The position numbers were made by a program, and so were the translations under genes. A stretch of DNA of 64,000 nt from Clostridia bacterium. Lineage in GTDB: Bacteria; Bacillota; Clostridia; TANB77; UBA1234. A model generated the notes under the pieces. That model did no database searches. It saw only the letters and a program-made list of their open reading frames with translations, and was not told the origin of the DNA. This document shows positions 54,093 to 63,013 of this stretch, piece after piece (within the stretch, counting starts at the first letter, position 1; each line of letters opens with the position of its first letter). Location of the stretch: assembly GCA_900753975.1 (NCBI GenBank), contig CAAEBC010000038.1, forward strand, positions 1 through 64,000. The letters are read 5' to 3'.

Positions 54093-56264
54093 ATGGCAAC
54101 TATAGATGATATTATTTCAAAAACGAAAAAGTATAACAGAAAGTCTGATACAAAATTAATTATGCGTGCATACAATTATGCCAAAAGTGCACATGATGGA
54201 CAACTTAGAAAATCTGGCGAGCCATATATTATACATCCTGTTGAAGTAGCATATATTGTATCTACACTTGAGCTTGATGACTATGCAATTTGTGCTGCAC
54301 TTCTTCATGATGTTGTAGAAGATACATCTGTAACTTTGGAAGATATAAAGACCGAGTTTGGGCCAGAAATAGCAGAGCTTGTTGATGGTGTAACAAAACT
54401 TGGAAAAATTATTTCTTATTTTGATAAAGAAGAAGAACAAGTTGAAAATTATAGAAAATTCTTTATGGCGATGGCAAAAGATATTAGAGTTTTGATGATA
54501 AAACTTGCTGATAGACTTCATAATATGCGTACTTTGAAACATCTTAGTGATGAGAGAAAAACTGCTATTGCAAAAGAAACTTTGCAACTTTATGCACCAC
54601 TTGCTAATAGGCTTGGTATATATTCTATAAAATGGGAACTAGAAGATTTAAGTTTCTTATACTTAGAGCCAGAGGCATATGCGGAGCTTGTTGATGGAAT
54701 TAAATCTAAAAGAGATGAACGTGAAAAGTTTATAAATGAAATCATAGTGGAAATAAGAAAAAAACTTAAAGAAATGCGAATCGAAGCCGAAGTTTATGGA
54801 CGTCCAAAACATTTTTATAGTATTTATAGAAAAATGCAAAATGGCAATAAAACTTTAGACCAAATCTATGATTTGTTTGCTATGAGAATTATTGTTAATT
54901 CTATAAAGGATTGTTATGCAGCACTTGGACTTGTGCATGAGCTTTATAAGCCAATGCCTGGAAGATTTAAAGATTATATTGCTATGCCAAAACCAAATAT
55001 GTATCAATCACTACACACGACCCTTATTGGTACAGGTGGCATACCTTTTGAAGTACAAATTAGAACTTGGGATATGCACAGGGTTGCTGAATATGGTATT
55101 GCTGCACACTGGGCTTATAAAGAAGGAAAAAATATTACGGCAGCTGATGAAAAATTATCTTGGCTTCGCGAAACGCTAGAGTGGCAAAAGGATACAAACG
55201 ATGAGCATGACTTTTTAAATAAATTAAAAGGTGATTTATTTGAAGATGAAGTTTTTGTATTTACTCCTAAGGGAGATATAAAGTCTTTACCTGCAGGTAG
55301 TACACCAATTGATTTAGCTTACCAAATCCATGAGCAAGTTGGCCATAAAATGATTGGTGCTAAGGTAAATAGCAAAATGGTTCCAATAACGACAAAGCTT
55401 GCAAATGGTGATATAGTTGAGATTATTACTTCAGATAATTCTAAAGGACCTAGTAGAGATTGGCTTAAAATTGTAAAAACTGTACAAGCTAGAAATAAAA
55501 TTCAAAACTGGTTTAAAAAAGCTCAAAAAGAAGAAAATATTGTTAAAGGTAAAGAGTCTATTGAAAAAGAATTGAAAAGAATTGGTATGTCTTTTGCTGA
55601 TTTGTTTAAAACAGATTGGGTTGAAAAGACTTTAGCAAGATATAAATATAATACCCTAGAAGATTGTTATGCTGCGATTGGTTTTGGTGCCATTTCACCA
55701 CAGAAAATTATAACAAGGCTTTTGGAAGAATATAAGAAAGAAAATAAAGAAGAAGAGATTGAAAAGAAATTAGAAGAACTAAGAGAAGCTAAAATTGCAC
55801 CAAAGAGCAAACCGTCGAAGACAGGCATTATAGTTAAGGGGATAGATAATTGTTTGGTAAAACTATCAAGATGTTGTAATCCACTTCCTGGTGATGAGAT
55901 AATAGGTTATATCACAAAAGGTAGAGGAGTTTCTGTTCATAGAGCAGACTGTGTAAATTGCAAAAATCTTGTTACGGATGAACAAAGACTTATTGATGTT
56001 GAGTGGGTTAAAGAAACATCTGCATCTTATATTGCAGAACTTGAAATTTACGCAAATGACAGAAATGCTTTACTTGCAGATATAACGGCTGTTGCAAACG
56101 ATTTGAAGATTACACTTATGTCTATAAATGCTCGTAGTGTAAATAATAATCGTGTAGCTGTTATCACACTTGGAGTTGAAGTTTCTGATACAGATAAATT
56201 AAATAAGCTTATTAAAGGTATTAGAAAAGTTGACTCTGTTTATGATGTTCATAGACAAAAATAG
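54093..56264 (+). CDS. rel: Bifunctional (p)ppGpp synthetase/hydrolase (Rel/SpoT type)
   Basis: Makes and degrades the stringent-response alarmone. The 723 residues comprise an intact HD hydrolase domain (HDVVEDTSVTLEDI; KLADRLHNMRTLKHL), the synthetase domain (KHFYSIYRKMQ; YDLFAMRIIVNSIKDCY; PMPGRFKDYIAMPKPNMYQSLHTT), a TGS domain (about 385-445: VFVFTPKGDIKSLPAGSTPIDLAYQIHEQVGH), a zinc-finger/CC region (LSRCCNPLPGDEIIGYITKGRGVSVHRADC) and a C-terminal ACT domain. Both catalytic sites look complete, so it should be bifunctional. ATG 54093 follows GAAGGTGAG. Operon with recJ and probably the MBL hydrolase. Confidence 0.96.
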   Translation: MATIDDIISKTKKYNRKSDTKLIMRAYNYAKSAHDGQLRKSGEPYIIHPVEVAYIVSTLELDDYAICAALLHDVVEDTSVTLEDIKTEFGPEIAELVDGVTKLGKIISYFDKEEEQVENYRKFFMAMAKDIRVLMIKLADRLHNMRTLKHLSDERKTAIAKETLQLYAPLANRLGIYSIKWELEDLSFLYLEPEAYAELVDGIKSKRDEREKFINEIIVEIRKKLKEMRIEAEVYGRPKHFYSIYRKMQNGNKTLDQIYDLFAMRIIVNSIKDCYAALGLVHELYKPMPGRFKDYIAMPKPNMYQSLHTTLIGTGGIPFEVQIRTWDMHRVAEYGIAAHWAYKEGKNITAADEKLSWLRETLEWQKDTNDEHDFLNKLKGDLFEDEVFVFTPKGDIKSLPAGSTPIDLAYQIHEQVGHKMIGAKVNSKMVPITTKLANGDIVEIITSDNSKGPSRDWLKIVKTVQARNKIQNWFKKAQKEENIVKGKESIEKELKRIGMSFADLFKTDWVEKTLARYKYNTLEDCYAAIGFGAISPQKIITRLLEEYKKENKEEEIEKKLEELREAKIAPKSKPSKTGIIVKGIDNCLVKLSRCCNPLPGDEIIGYITKGRGVSVHRADCVNCKNLVTDEQRLIDVEWVKETSASYIAELEIYANDRNALLADITAVANDLKITLMSINARSVNNNRVAVITLGVEVSDTDKLNKLIKGIRKVDSVYDVHRQK

Positions 56265-56294
56265 GTGTGTTATTTTAGAAAGGATATGAATATA

Positions 56295-56918
56295 ATGTTA
56301 CTAAAGATGTTTAGAGAAATGGTAGTAAACATGAACATATACACAAATGTTTATGTTGTTGCTGATGAGACCACTAAGGAAGGAATTGTTATTGATCCAG
56401 GTGGTGCTATAGATAAGATATATAATTATATTGAAAATATGCAAATAAAATTGAAGTATATCATACTTACACATTGTCATGCTGATCATACTGCTGGGCT
56501 TGTGAAGCTTAATAAATATTATCCGAATGCTAAAATTTTAATACACGAAGATGATAGCGAAGGCTTAACTAAACCAAGCATAAATATGTGTGAAACTGTT
56601 GGCGTTCCTAATAATTATCTTGCTGCGGATGTAATTTTAAAAGATGGTGATGAGGTTAATTTTGGTAATTTAAAAGCTAAAATTATTCATACACCAGGTC
56701 ATACAAAAGGTAGTATTAGCATATTAATTAATGATGCTGTATTTACTGGAGATACACTTTTTAAACGTCTATATGGCAGAACAGATTTGCCTACTGGAAG
56801 CGAAGAAGATATGATGGCATCTATAAAAGCTTTGCTAACTCTTGACGGAAACACTATTATATATCCTGGACATGGGGCTATTAGCATAGTACGAGAGGAA
56901 AGGGAACATTATAATTAA
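56295..56918 (+). CDS. MBL-fold metallo-hydrolase (glyoxalase II-like)
   Basis: A 207-residue metallo-beta-lactamase-fold hydrolase. The metal site is complete: THCHADHTAGL (HxHxDH), HTPGHTKGS, FTGDTLFKRLYGRTDLP and YPGHGAI. The NVYVVADE...GIVIDPGG opening and the length match the YqgX/glyoxalase-II-like family commonly located after rel in Firmicutes. ATG 56295 is chosen because AAAGGA (56278-56284) is 10 bases away; ATG 56286 and GTG 56265 fit poorly. The physiological thioester or other substrate is unknown. Confidence 0.9.
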   Translation: MLLKMFREMVVNMNIYTNVYVVADETTKEGIVIDPGGAIDKIYNYIENMQIKLKYIILTHCHADHTAGLVKLNKYYPNAKILIHEDDSEGLTKPSINMCETVGVPNNYLAADVILKDGDEVNFGNLKAKIIHTPGHTKGSISILINDAVFTGDTLFKRLYGRTDLPTGSEEDMMASIKALLTLDGNTIIYPGHGAISIVREEREHYN

Positions 56919-56935
56919 AAAAAGTGTTTTTTCTC

Positions 56936-56964
56936 TTGCAATGGAGAAAAATATAGGTTATAAT
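56936..56964 (+). promoter_or_regulatory. Sigma-A promoter of the tRNA pair
   Basis: TTGCAA (56936-56941), 17-bp spacer, TATAAT (56959-56964), 22 bases before tRNA-Leu. Confidence 0.75.
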
Positions 56965-56985
56965 TACGAAGTAACGTTTTGGTAT

Positions 56986-57068
56986 GCCCGAGTGGCGGAA
57001 TTGGCAGACGCACACGACTCAAAATCGTGCGGGAAACCGTGCGGGTTCAAGTCCCGCCTTGGGCACCA
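56986..57068 (+). tRNA. tRNA-Leu (anticodon CAA)
   Basis: Acceptor GCCCGAG pairs with CTTGGGC; D-loop GTGGCGGAATTGGCAGAC; anticodon loop CTCAAAA with CAA; long class II variable arm (GCGGGAAACCGT); T-loop GGTTCAAGTC; encoded CCA. Confidence 0.95.
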
Positions 57069-57088
57069 AGTTTACTTTATTTTAATAC

Positions 57089-57162
57089 GGCGACATAGCC
57101 AAGTGGTAAGGCACGGCTCTGCAAAAGCCTGATCATCGGTTCAAATCCGATTGTCGCCTCCA
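57089..57162 (+). tRNA. tRNA-Cys (anticodon GCA)
   Basis: Acceptor GGCGACA pairs with TGTCGCC; anticodon loop CTGCAAA with GCA; T-loop GGTTCAAATCC; discriminator T (U73, the Cys identity base) and encoded CCA. Confidence 0.96.
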
Positions 57163-57168
57163 AATTAA

Positions 57169-57220
57169 AACAACCTTGAAAGTTGCTTAAAAAGCAATAC
57201 TTTCAAGGTTGTTTGTTTTT
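57169..57220 (+). terminator. Intrinsic terminator of the tRNA pair
   Basis: AACAACCTTGAAAG (57169-57182) with CTTTCAAGGTTGTT (57200-57213), inner TTGCTT/AAGCAA pairing, then T run. Confidence 0.93.
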
Positions 57221-57296
57221 GATTTTAATTCAATTGAGATTTTATAGATTCTAAATATTTATTTAATCTATTTTCTTTAAAATGATTAAATGATTC

Positions 57297-57374
57297 AATT
57301 GAGACGGACTTGCAATTATGTAGGTCCGTCCCTTTTTCTCGAAAATGAGAATTTTCCTCCGTCCCTTTTTCTCG
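57297..57374. repeat. Dispersed palindromic repeat, copy 3
   Basis: Contains a GACGGAC/GTCCGTC hairpin, a CTC-GAAAAT-GAG hairpin and the core GAGAATTTTCCTCCGTCCC. Almost identical to copy 4 and in the same orientation. It occupies the gene-free stretch between the tRNAs and the SLH gene promoter. Confidence 0.88.
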
Positions 57375-57404
57375 TTCGAAAGACATGAATATGTCATATT
57401 GGTA

Positions 57405-57433
57405 TTGAAATAGAAATTTTTTATTGCTATACT
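57405..57433 (+). promoter_or_regulatory. Sigma-A promoter of the SLH protein gene
   Basis: TTGAAA (57405-57410), 17-bp spacer ending in TGC, TATACT (57428-57433). It leaves a 5' leader of about 210 bases. In that leader AAGGGGG precedes ATG-TTG-TAG at 57522-57530, a possible two-codon upstream frame; otherwise I see no structure there. Confidence 0.65.
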
Positions 57434-57648
57434 AAATTTGAGAGGAAAATAAAGGATATACATAACGAATATTGTGCAAAGTGAAAGGAAAGAGATTCAT
57501 CGTAAATAAGGGGGAATTTATATGTTGTAGTATGGAATGGTGAAACATGATAAAGTAGAAAAAGTAAGAGGTTAAGTGCTTTGTGAATGTTTAAGTGGTT
57601 AAGTGAAGAGTATGAAATCAAAACATATGAAAAGAGGTTGAAAAATTT

Positions 57649-60069
57649 ATGAAAAATTTAAAAGTTAAAATAGCTTTGGCACTTTTATTAGTTATAATGT
57701 CTTTCAGTACTTGTTTTGCGGGTAATGAATTTAGTGATGTTGAAGGTACTGAATATGAAATACCGGTTAAAATACTAGAAAAGTTAGATATTATAGATTT
57801 ATATCCTGATGGTACATATTTGCCAGATAATAATGTAACGCGAGCAGAACTAATAAAAATACTGATTAAAGCTTATGGTTTAGGAAATGCAGTTAAAGTC
57901 TCAAAAGGTGATACTATATTTAATGATGTTCCATCTAATTACTGGGCTAGTGGATATATAAATCTTGCATATGATTGGGATTTTTTAATAGAATCCGCAG
58001 ATACAGATTTTAGACCAGATGCGACAAGTACGTATTCTGAGGCAGTAACATATGGTTTAAGAGTTTTAGGTTATGCTAAAGAGATTGATTCAAGGGGAAC
58101 ATGGCCAACAAACTATATAGCAAAAGCACAAAATCTTAAATTAATGAATGATATCGAGGCATATAATTTTAATGATGGTGTGAAAAGGGGCAATCTTGCA
58201 ATATTAATTTGGAATCTCATGAATACAAAAGTATGGGAGATTAAGGGCGAAACATCAGAGGGTCTTGTGTCAGCTCCTGGAAAAACATTGCTTGAAACTA
58301 TATACCCGGAAAAGGTAGATGAAGTTAATGCACTTATAAAAGAGTTGTCAGAGATATTGCCAACAGATATAACATTAAGTAAGACTAAAACTACCACATG
58401 TATTGGTGCTAATGGTGTAGACACTAAACTTCGTTGCTCGGTGTTAACAGTACCAACATTAACACCTGAAAATGTAACAGATAAAACAATAACATGGACA
58501 AGTAGTGATGATTCTATAGTAAGCATAAAGAATGGTTATATAATTGCTAAACAAAAAGGAAAAATTGTATTAACAGCTGAGACAGTAAATGGTTTAACTG
58601 CTAATTGTGATGTCGAAATTGTTGATCATCAATGCTTTACAAGTGATGAATTCAAGTACGATGCAGACAGCCATTGGCAAATGAGAGTGTGTAGCTTGTG
58701 CTTAGACGATATAGAAAAGGTAAATGTAGAAAATCATACTTTTGTAAATGGAGTATGTAAGTGTGGAAAGAAAGAACCACGAGGTGCAATTTCTGCGATG
58801 AATTTCGAAACAGATATTATGAATTTAGAAATTGGAGATACAAAACAATTAAATCTGAAAATAACACCAAGTAATGCAAGTGAGAAAATAAAATATACTA
58901 GTAGCGATGAAGATTATGTAACTGTTAATAGTACTGGAAAAATAAAGGCAATAAAAACTGGAAAAATAGTAACTATAACAGCCAAATCTTCAAGTGGAAA
59001 AACTGCTACTTGTAAAGTAGTTGTTCCAAAGAGCATTGTAAGTAAAATGGTTCTTGGAAAATCTTTGGCTAAAGATGGATTAAATAGCAATGATATATGG
59101 GTAAGTAGTGATGAATCAGTAGTAACTTTTGAAGGAGAAAAATACGTAGCTAAGAAGCTTGGCAAATGTAAGTTAACTGCTTATTTAAAGGATAATCCAG
59201 ATATAGTAACAACTGAGATTGAAATTGAAGTCGTGGAAACACTTGGCTCTATGAGTATAGAAGTAAAAGGTGGAAAAAGTTATACTTTAGAAGTTGGAGA
59301 GAAAATTGATTTAGAAGCAGAAATAATATCAACTGTTGAAAACAACGATGGTTCTAGATATAAACTTACTTGGAAAAGTAGTGATTCAAATATTGTTGCA
59401 GTTAAGGAAAACAATAGAAAAGCTAAATTAACTGCTAAAAATCCTGGAACTTGTAATGTTGTTGTAAGTTGTGAAGGTATGCAAACAACTATAAAAGTAA
59501 ATGTTATAGATCCTAATGCTTTAGTAGAATATGATGACGTAAAAGAAGACGATTGGTTTGAAAAATCAGTTAAATATGTTACTAATAATAACTTAATGAA
59601 TGGAATGGGAGAAAATCAATTTAGTCCGAAAAGTAATATGACTAGAGGAATGCTAGTAACAGTATTGTATAGAATGTCTAATAGTAGTTACAATGGCAAA
59701 TCTACGTTTGTAGATGTAAGTGAGAGTGAGTATTATTCAACTGCTATTGCTTGGGCGGCAGAAAATAAAATTGTGAATGGAGTTGGAAATAATAGCTTTA
59801 ATCCAAATGCGGAAGTAACAAGGGAACAATTGGTAGTAATTCTTTACAGATATGCCAAAACAATGAAAATAAATACTAATACAACTGAAAAATCTGACAT
59901 TTCATCCTATGATGATTTTAATGAAATTTCTGAATATTCAGTTTCTGCATTTCAATGGGGATACGAAAGAAAGATTATATCTGGCAGAACATCTTCAACA
60001 CTTGTTCCAAAGGGAACAGCATCAAGAGCTGAAGTTGCGACGATGCTTATGAGATTTAAGGAAAATTAG
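57649..60069 (+). CDS. S-layer-homology surface protein with bacterial Ig-like (BIG2) domains
   Basis: An 806-residue secreted protein. Signal peptide about 1-25 (ALALLLVIMSFSTCFA). SLH-like modules occur at both ends: about 26-190 (FSDVEGTEYEIPVKILEKLDIIDLYPDGTYLPDNNVTRAELI; FNDVPSNYWASGYINLAYDWDFL) and about 625-805 (YDDVKEDDWFEKSVKYVTNNNLMNGMG; FVDVSESEYYSTAIAWAAENKIVNGVG). SLH modules bind secondary cell-wall polymers. Between them lie about three BIG2 domains (ITWTSSDDSIVSIKNGYIIAKQKG; LTWKSSDSNIVAVKENNRKAK) and a Cys-rich insert (VCSLCLDD ... GVCKCGKK). Probable role: cell-surface anchoring or adhesion. It has its own promoter and is bracketed by repeat copies 3 and 4. Confidence 0.9.
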   Translation: MKNLKVKIALALLLVIMSFSTCFAGNEFSDVEGTEYEIPVKILEKLDIIDLYPDGTYLPDNNVTRAELIKILIKAYGLGNAVKVSKGDTIFNDVPSNYWASGYINLAYDWDFLIESADTDFRPDATSTYSEAVTYGLRVLGYAKEIDSRGTWPTNYIAKAQNLKLMNDIEAYNFNDGVKRGNLAILIWNLMNTKVWEIKGETSEGLVSAPGKTLLETIYPEKVDEVNALIKELSEILPTDITLSKTKTTTCIGANGVDTKLRCSVLTVPTLTPENVTDKTITWTSSDDSIVSIKNGYIIAKQKGKIVLTAETVNGLTANCDVEIVDHQCFTSDEFKYDADSHWQMRVCSLCLDDIEKVNVENHTFVNGVCKCGKKEPRGAISAMNFETDIMNLEIGDTKQLNLKITPSNASEKIKYTSSDEDYVTVNSTGKIKAIKTGKIVTITAKSSSGKTATCKVVVPKSIVSKMVLGKSLAKDGLNSNDIWVSSDESVVTFEGEKYVAKKLGKCKLTAYLKDNPDIVTTEIEIEVVETLGSMSIEVKGGKSYTLEVGEKIDLEAEIISTVENNDGSRYKLTWKSSDSNIVAVKENNRKAKLTAKNPGTCNVVVSCEGMQTTIKVNVIDPNALVEYDDVKEDDWFEKSVKYVTNNNLMNGMGENQFSPKSNMTRGMLVTVLYRMSNSSYNGKSTFVDVSESEYYSTAIAWAAENKIVNGVGNNSFNPNAEVTREQLVVILYRYAKTMKINTNTTEKSDISSYDDFNEISEYSVSAFQWGYERKIISGRTSSTLVPKGTASRAEVATMLMRFKEN

Positions 60070-60150
60070 TACTTGAAATGTTGAAAAAATACTTGTTATA
60101 CAGTAAAGTTATAAATGTAAACGAAATAGACGGATAATTATAAATAATTG

Positions 60151-60225
60151 AATTGAGACGGACTTGCAATTATGTAGGTCCGTCCCTTTTTCTCAAAAAT
60201 GAGAATTTTCCTCCGTCCCTTTTTC
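60151..60225. repeat. Dispersed palindromic repeat, copy 4
   Basis: Same orientation as copy 3 and nearly identical over about 75 bases; differs mainly in the CTC-AAAAAT-GAG loop. It fills most of the gap between the SLH gene and yqfC. Confidence 0.88.
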
Positions 60226-60294
60226 TTACTTTTTCTTAAAAATGAATTTTTTATTAGGTAGCTGAATACATTTGAGATATGAGGTGATTTATAA

Positions 60295-60573
60295 ATGCGT
60301 GAAAAGAAAAAGGAGAGTAAGGATTTTAAAGAAAGGGTTGGAACGGCACTTGAAATGCCACTTGATATGATAAATGGATGTAGTAGGATTACGATTATTG
60401 GGAATAGGCTTATGTATTTGGAGAATTATAAAGGAATTATTGAGTATGAGGAAAATGTGATTAGACTTAGTAATGATATCAATGTATTTGGAACGAAGCT
60501 TAATATAGAAGAGATAAATGATGACGATATTTTGATTAGTGGAAATATTAGAAATGTTGAATTTGAAACTTAA
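60295..60573 (+). CDS. yqfC: Sporulation protein YqfC (YabP/YqfC family)
   Basis: A 92-residue protein of the YabP/YqfC family, a sigma-E-dependent sporulation gene in Bacillus. Recognisable by ALEMPLDMINGCSRITIIGNRLMYLENYKGIIEYEENVIRLS followed by NINVFG-type sequence (SNDINVFGTKLNIEEI). GAGGTG precedes ATG 60295. It is followed after 14 bases by yqfD, the conserved pairing. Its presence suggests a spore-forming ancestry, although the partner gene is frameshifted here. A sequence GAATACATT about 25 bases upstream weakly resembles a sigma-E -10, which I do not rely on. Confidence 0.88.
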   Translation: MREKKKESKDFKERVGTALEMPLDMINGCSRITIIGNRLMYLENYKGIIEYEENVIRLSNDINVFGTKLNIEEINDDDILISGNIRNVEFET

Positions 60574-60587
60574 ATCTTGGAGGTATT

Positions 60588-61773
60588 ATGTTTTTAGATA
60601 AAACAGCAAGTAAAGTTAAAGGATATGTAAATATAAGTGTTTGCGGATTTTTTGTTGAGAGATTTTTAAATCTTGCACTTAAAGATGATATAAAGCTTTG
60701 GAATCTTAAAAGAGACGTTGATTTGGAAGTGAAAGCATCTGTCAGTATTTTTGATTATAAAAAGCTTGTAAAAATAGCTAAAAAGACAGGTTGCAAAATA
60801 AGCATTGTAAAAAAAGTTGGTATCCCATTTTTATTATTGAAATATAAGAAAAGAAAAGCTTTTGCTATTTTTTCAATTATGATTGCAATTTTTATATATG
60901 TTTATGGATTACATGTTTGGAATATAGAAATTGTGGGTGATTTTACATTTCCGATTGAAGATATTAAAAGTGAACTTATTATGGAGAATGTCAGAATTGG
61001 TGTTTTAAAAAATTCTTTGGATGTGCCTAGAATTAAAAATAATATATACATGAGGAGACATGATATCGCATGGATAGGAATCTCTTTTAAAGGGACTAAA
61101 GCGATAGTTGAGATAGTTGAGGCGAATCTAAAAAAGATTGATGAGTTTGATAAAGTCCCATGTAATATTATTTGCACTAAAGACGGAGTTGTACAAAAAA
61201 TAAATGTTTTAGAAGGAACGGCGATTGTTGAACCACGGAGATATTGTAAAATCTGGCGACATACTTATACGTGGGGTTATGACAAGTAAAACCGGTGAAG
61301 ATAGGTTAGTAAGTGCAAAAGGAAGTGCTTTAATTAAGACTTGGTATGAAACTAAAATGAAATTTCCTTATGAAAGGGATATTGTTTCAAAGAGTGGAAG
61401 AAAGGAGAATTCATATATTTTAGAAATAAAAAATTCTAAAATAAATTTAGTAAATAACGATACAAAATTTGAAAAGTATGATACAATAAATTCGTGCAAT
61501 AACTTGGTACTTTTAGGAAGGTTTGTGTTACCAATTAAACTTACAAAAATAGTACGTGAAGAGTTATGCATTGATACATTAAAATATACTAAAGAGCAAG
61601 CTATTTTAAATGCTAAAAATGAAGTTACGAATAATGTTGTAAATAAACTTTGTGGTAGTGGCGAAGTTGTTAATACAAAAGTAGATGTAGTAGAAGATGA
61701 AGATGGCATTATAACTATGGTTACAGTAGAATGCATAGAAAATGTAGGAATAAAACGAAAGTTGGAGGAATAA
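60588..61773 (+). pseudogene. yqfD: Sporulation protein YqfD, frameshifted
   Basis: Two overlapping frames together give one YqfD of about 394 residues, the family's normal length. Frame one (60588-61289) has the N-terminal region, the membrane segment (KAFAIFSIMIAIFIYVYGL), the POTRA-like part (WNIEIVGDFTFPIEDIKSEL) and CTKDGVVQKINVLEGTAIVE. There the frame is lost. Frame two continues with HGDIVKSGDILIRGVM and the C-terminal domain up to 61773. One surplus base at 61233-61234, probably a C in GAACCAC, accounts for it. In Bacillus, YqfD is needed for efficient sporulation. Either true inactivation or a sequence error. Confidence 0.9.
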
Positions 61774-61776
61774 AAG

Positions 61777-62982
61777 ATGGCAGATGTGCAATTAAAACTA
61801 GTTAAAAAAACTAATGATGGCGTGTTTGGAAAAGCTATTAATAATTTTAATAAAATACTTTATTCACCAAGTAGTAGCTTTTTTAATATTGCTATTAATT
61901 CTAAGAGAAATACTGTTGTTAAGAATTTTCTTTTAAGTGAAAGTTATGAAAAAAATGTTAATGAAAAAAAGAAAAATCATTTTATGTCAAAGTATGAAAA
62001 AAACTATGAGACATATCTTGGAATGCTTGAAAATTACATAACTGACACGGTTTATAACAAAGTAAAAAAAGAAGTTAGTTCACTTAAAGAAAATCAATTA
62101 CTTTCTAGTTATTATGAGCTCATAGCTCTTAAGAGCACTGATTTTGTTGAGTACAAATATAGGAGACAAACACTTCTTTTAGCAATGGATTGGGATAACG
62201 TTATCTCAAATAAATCTAATGCTTTTGTTGAAAAATATAAGAAGTTTTATCTTTCTGTTTGTGAGCAACTTTATAAAGCTCTTATGAGACACTATGCTAT
62301 AAATCTTACTGATGCGACAAAGGATAAAGCTCAGACTTATTCACACATATATAACTTGATAGAAGATTACATAAAAGTAATTTTGCCATTTCAAGAAGAG
62401 ACAGAAACTAATAAGCGAATTATAGAAGTATATAAAAATCAAATTATGACGATAGATACCTATAATAAAAAATCATATAGTGAGATTAAAAGAAGTATGC
62501 TTCTTTTAGAGCTTAGCAAGTTTATGTTTGCATACAGTTTGCCAATGGTTGCTTTAGATCAATGTTATGTTGAACTTATCGAAGCTGCTAGGACAGCTAT
62601 TATGAATACATATTTAGATGCGGACAAGTTTGAAGTATATCAACTATTAATTGATTTAATAGAAAGTTACAATCTTAATGTTTTATCTAAAAAGATATAT
62701 TGGGAAACTGATATGGAAAAAGAAGAATATATGCGTTTCTTTAATAAATATCAAGAATTCAAAAAATTAGAAAGAATTGATTATGCTGAGTATATAAGAC
62801 TTCGTGAAGTTCATTTTATAATGGACGATTTACAAAAAATTAAACAGGATAAAAAATACGAAGAAGTAAGAAAATATTATCGTGAAAGAATGAAACAACA
62901 AAAAGGATTTAAAGTTCTTAGCAAAAAGCCAAATCTGATGAAAGGTTCTTGGAGAACTAAAAGAAGATTAGCAGCTGATTAA
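61777..62982 (+). CDS. Unknown alpha-helical protein between yqfD and ybeY
   Basis: A 401-residue soluble protein that I do not recognise. It is highly charged and nearly all helical, with many Lys, Glu, Tyr and Leu (for example NHFMSKYEKNYETYLGMLENYITDTVYNKVKKEV and EEYMRFFNKYQEFKKLERIDYAEYIRLREVHFIM). It ends in a basic tail (KPNLMKGSWRTKRRLAAD). No signal peptide, membrane segment or Walker motif. It starts 3 bases after the yqfD stop with GGAGGAATAAAAG as its site. In Bacillus and many Clostridia this slot holds phoH, but no P-loop is present here, so it is not a PhoH. Codon use is resident-like. Confidence 0.78.
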   Translation: MADVQLKLVKKTNDGVFGKAINNFNKILYSPSSSFFNIAINSKRNTVVKNFLLSESYEKNVNEKKKNHFMSKYEKNYETYLGMLENYITDTVYNKVKKEVSSLKENQLLSSYYELIALKSTDFVEYKYRRQTLLLAMDWDNVISNKSNAFVEKYKKFYLSVCEQLYKALMRHYAINLTDATKDKAQTYSHIYNLIEDYIKVILPFQEETETNKRIIEVYKNQIMTIDTYNKKSYSEIKRSMLLLELSKFMFAYSLPMVALDQCYVELIEAARTAIMNTYLDADKFEVYQLLIDLIESYNLNVLSKKIYWETDMEKEEYMRFFNKYQEFKKLERIDYAEYIRLREVHFIMDDLQKIKQDKKYEEVRKYYRERMKQQKGFKVLSKKPNLMKGSWRTKRRLAAD

Positions 62983-63013
62983 TGTTTTGACAAATTATAA
63001 GAGGAGTATAAAA

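Noticed and set aside
56265..56294. Upstream starts (GTG 56265, ATG 56286) of the MBL hydrolase
   Set aside because: They lie before or too close to the AAAGGA site; ATG 56295 has proper spacing.
57522..57530. Two-codon upstream frame in the SLH gene leader as a regulatory peptide
   Set aside because: AAGGGGG precedes it, but a two-codon frame in AT-rich leader DNA is easily fortuitous; noted in the promoter entry only.
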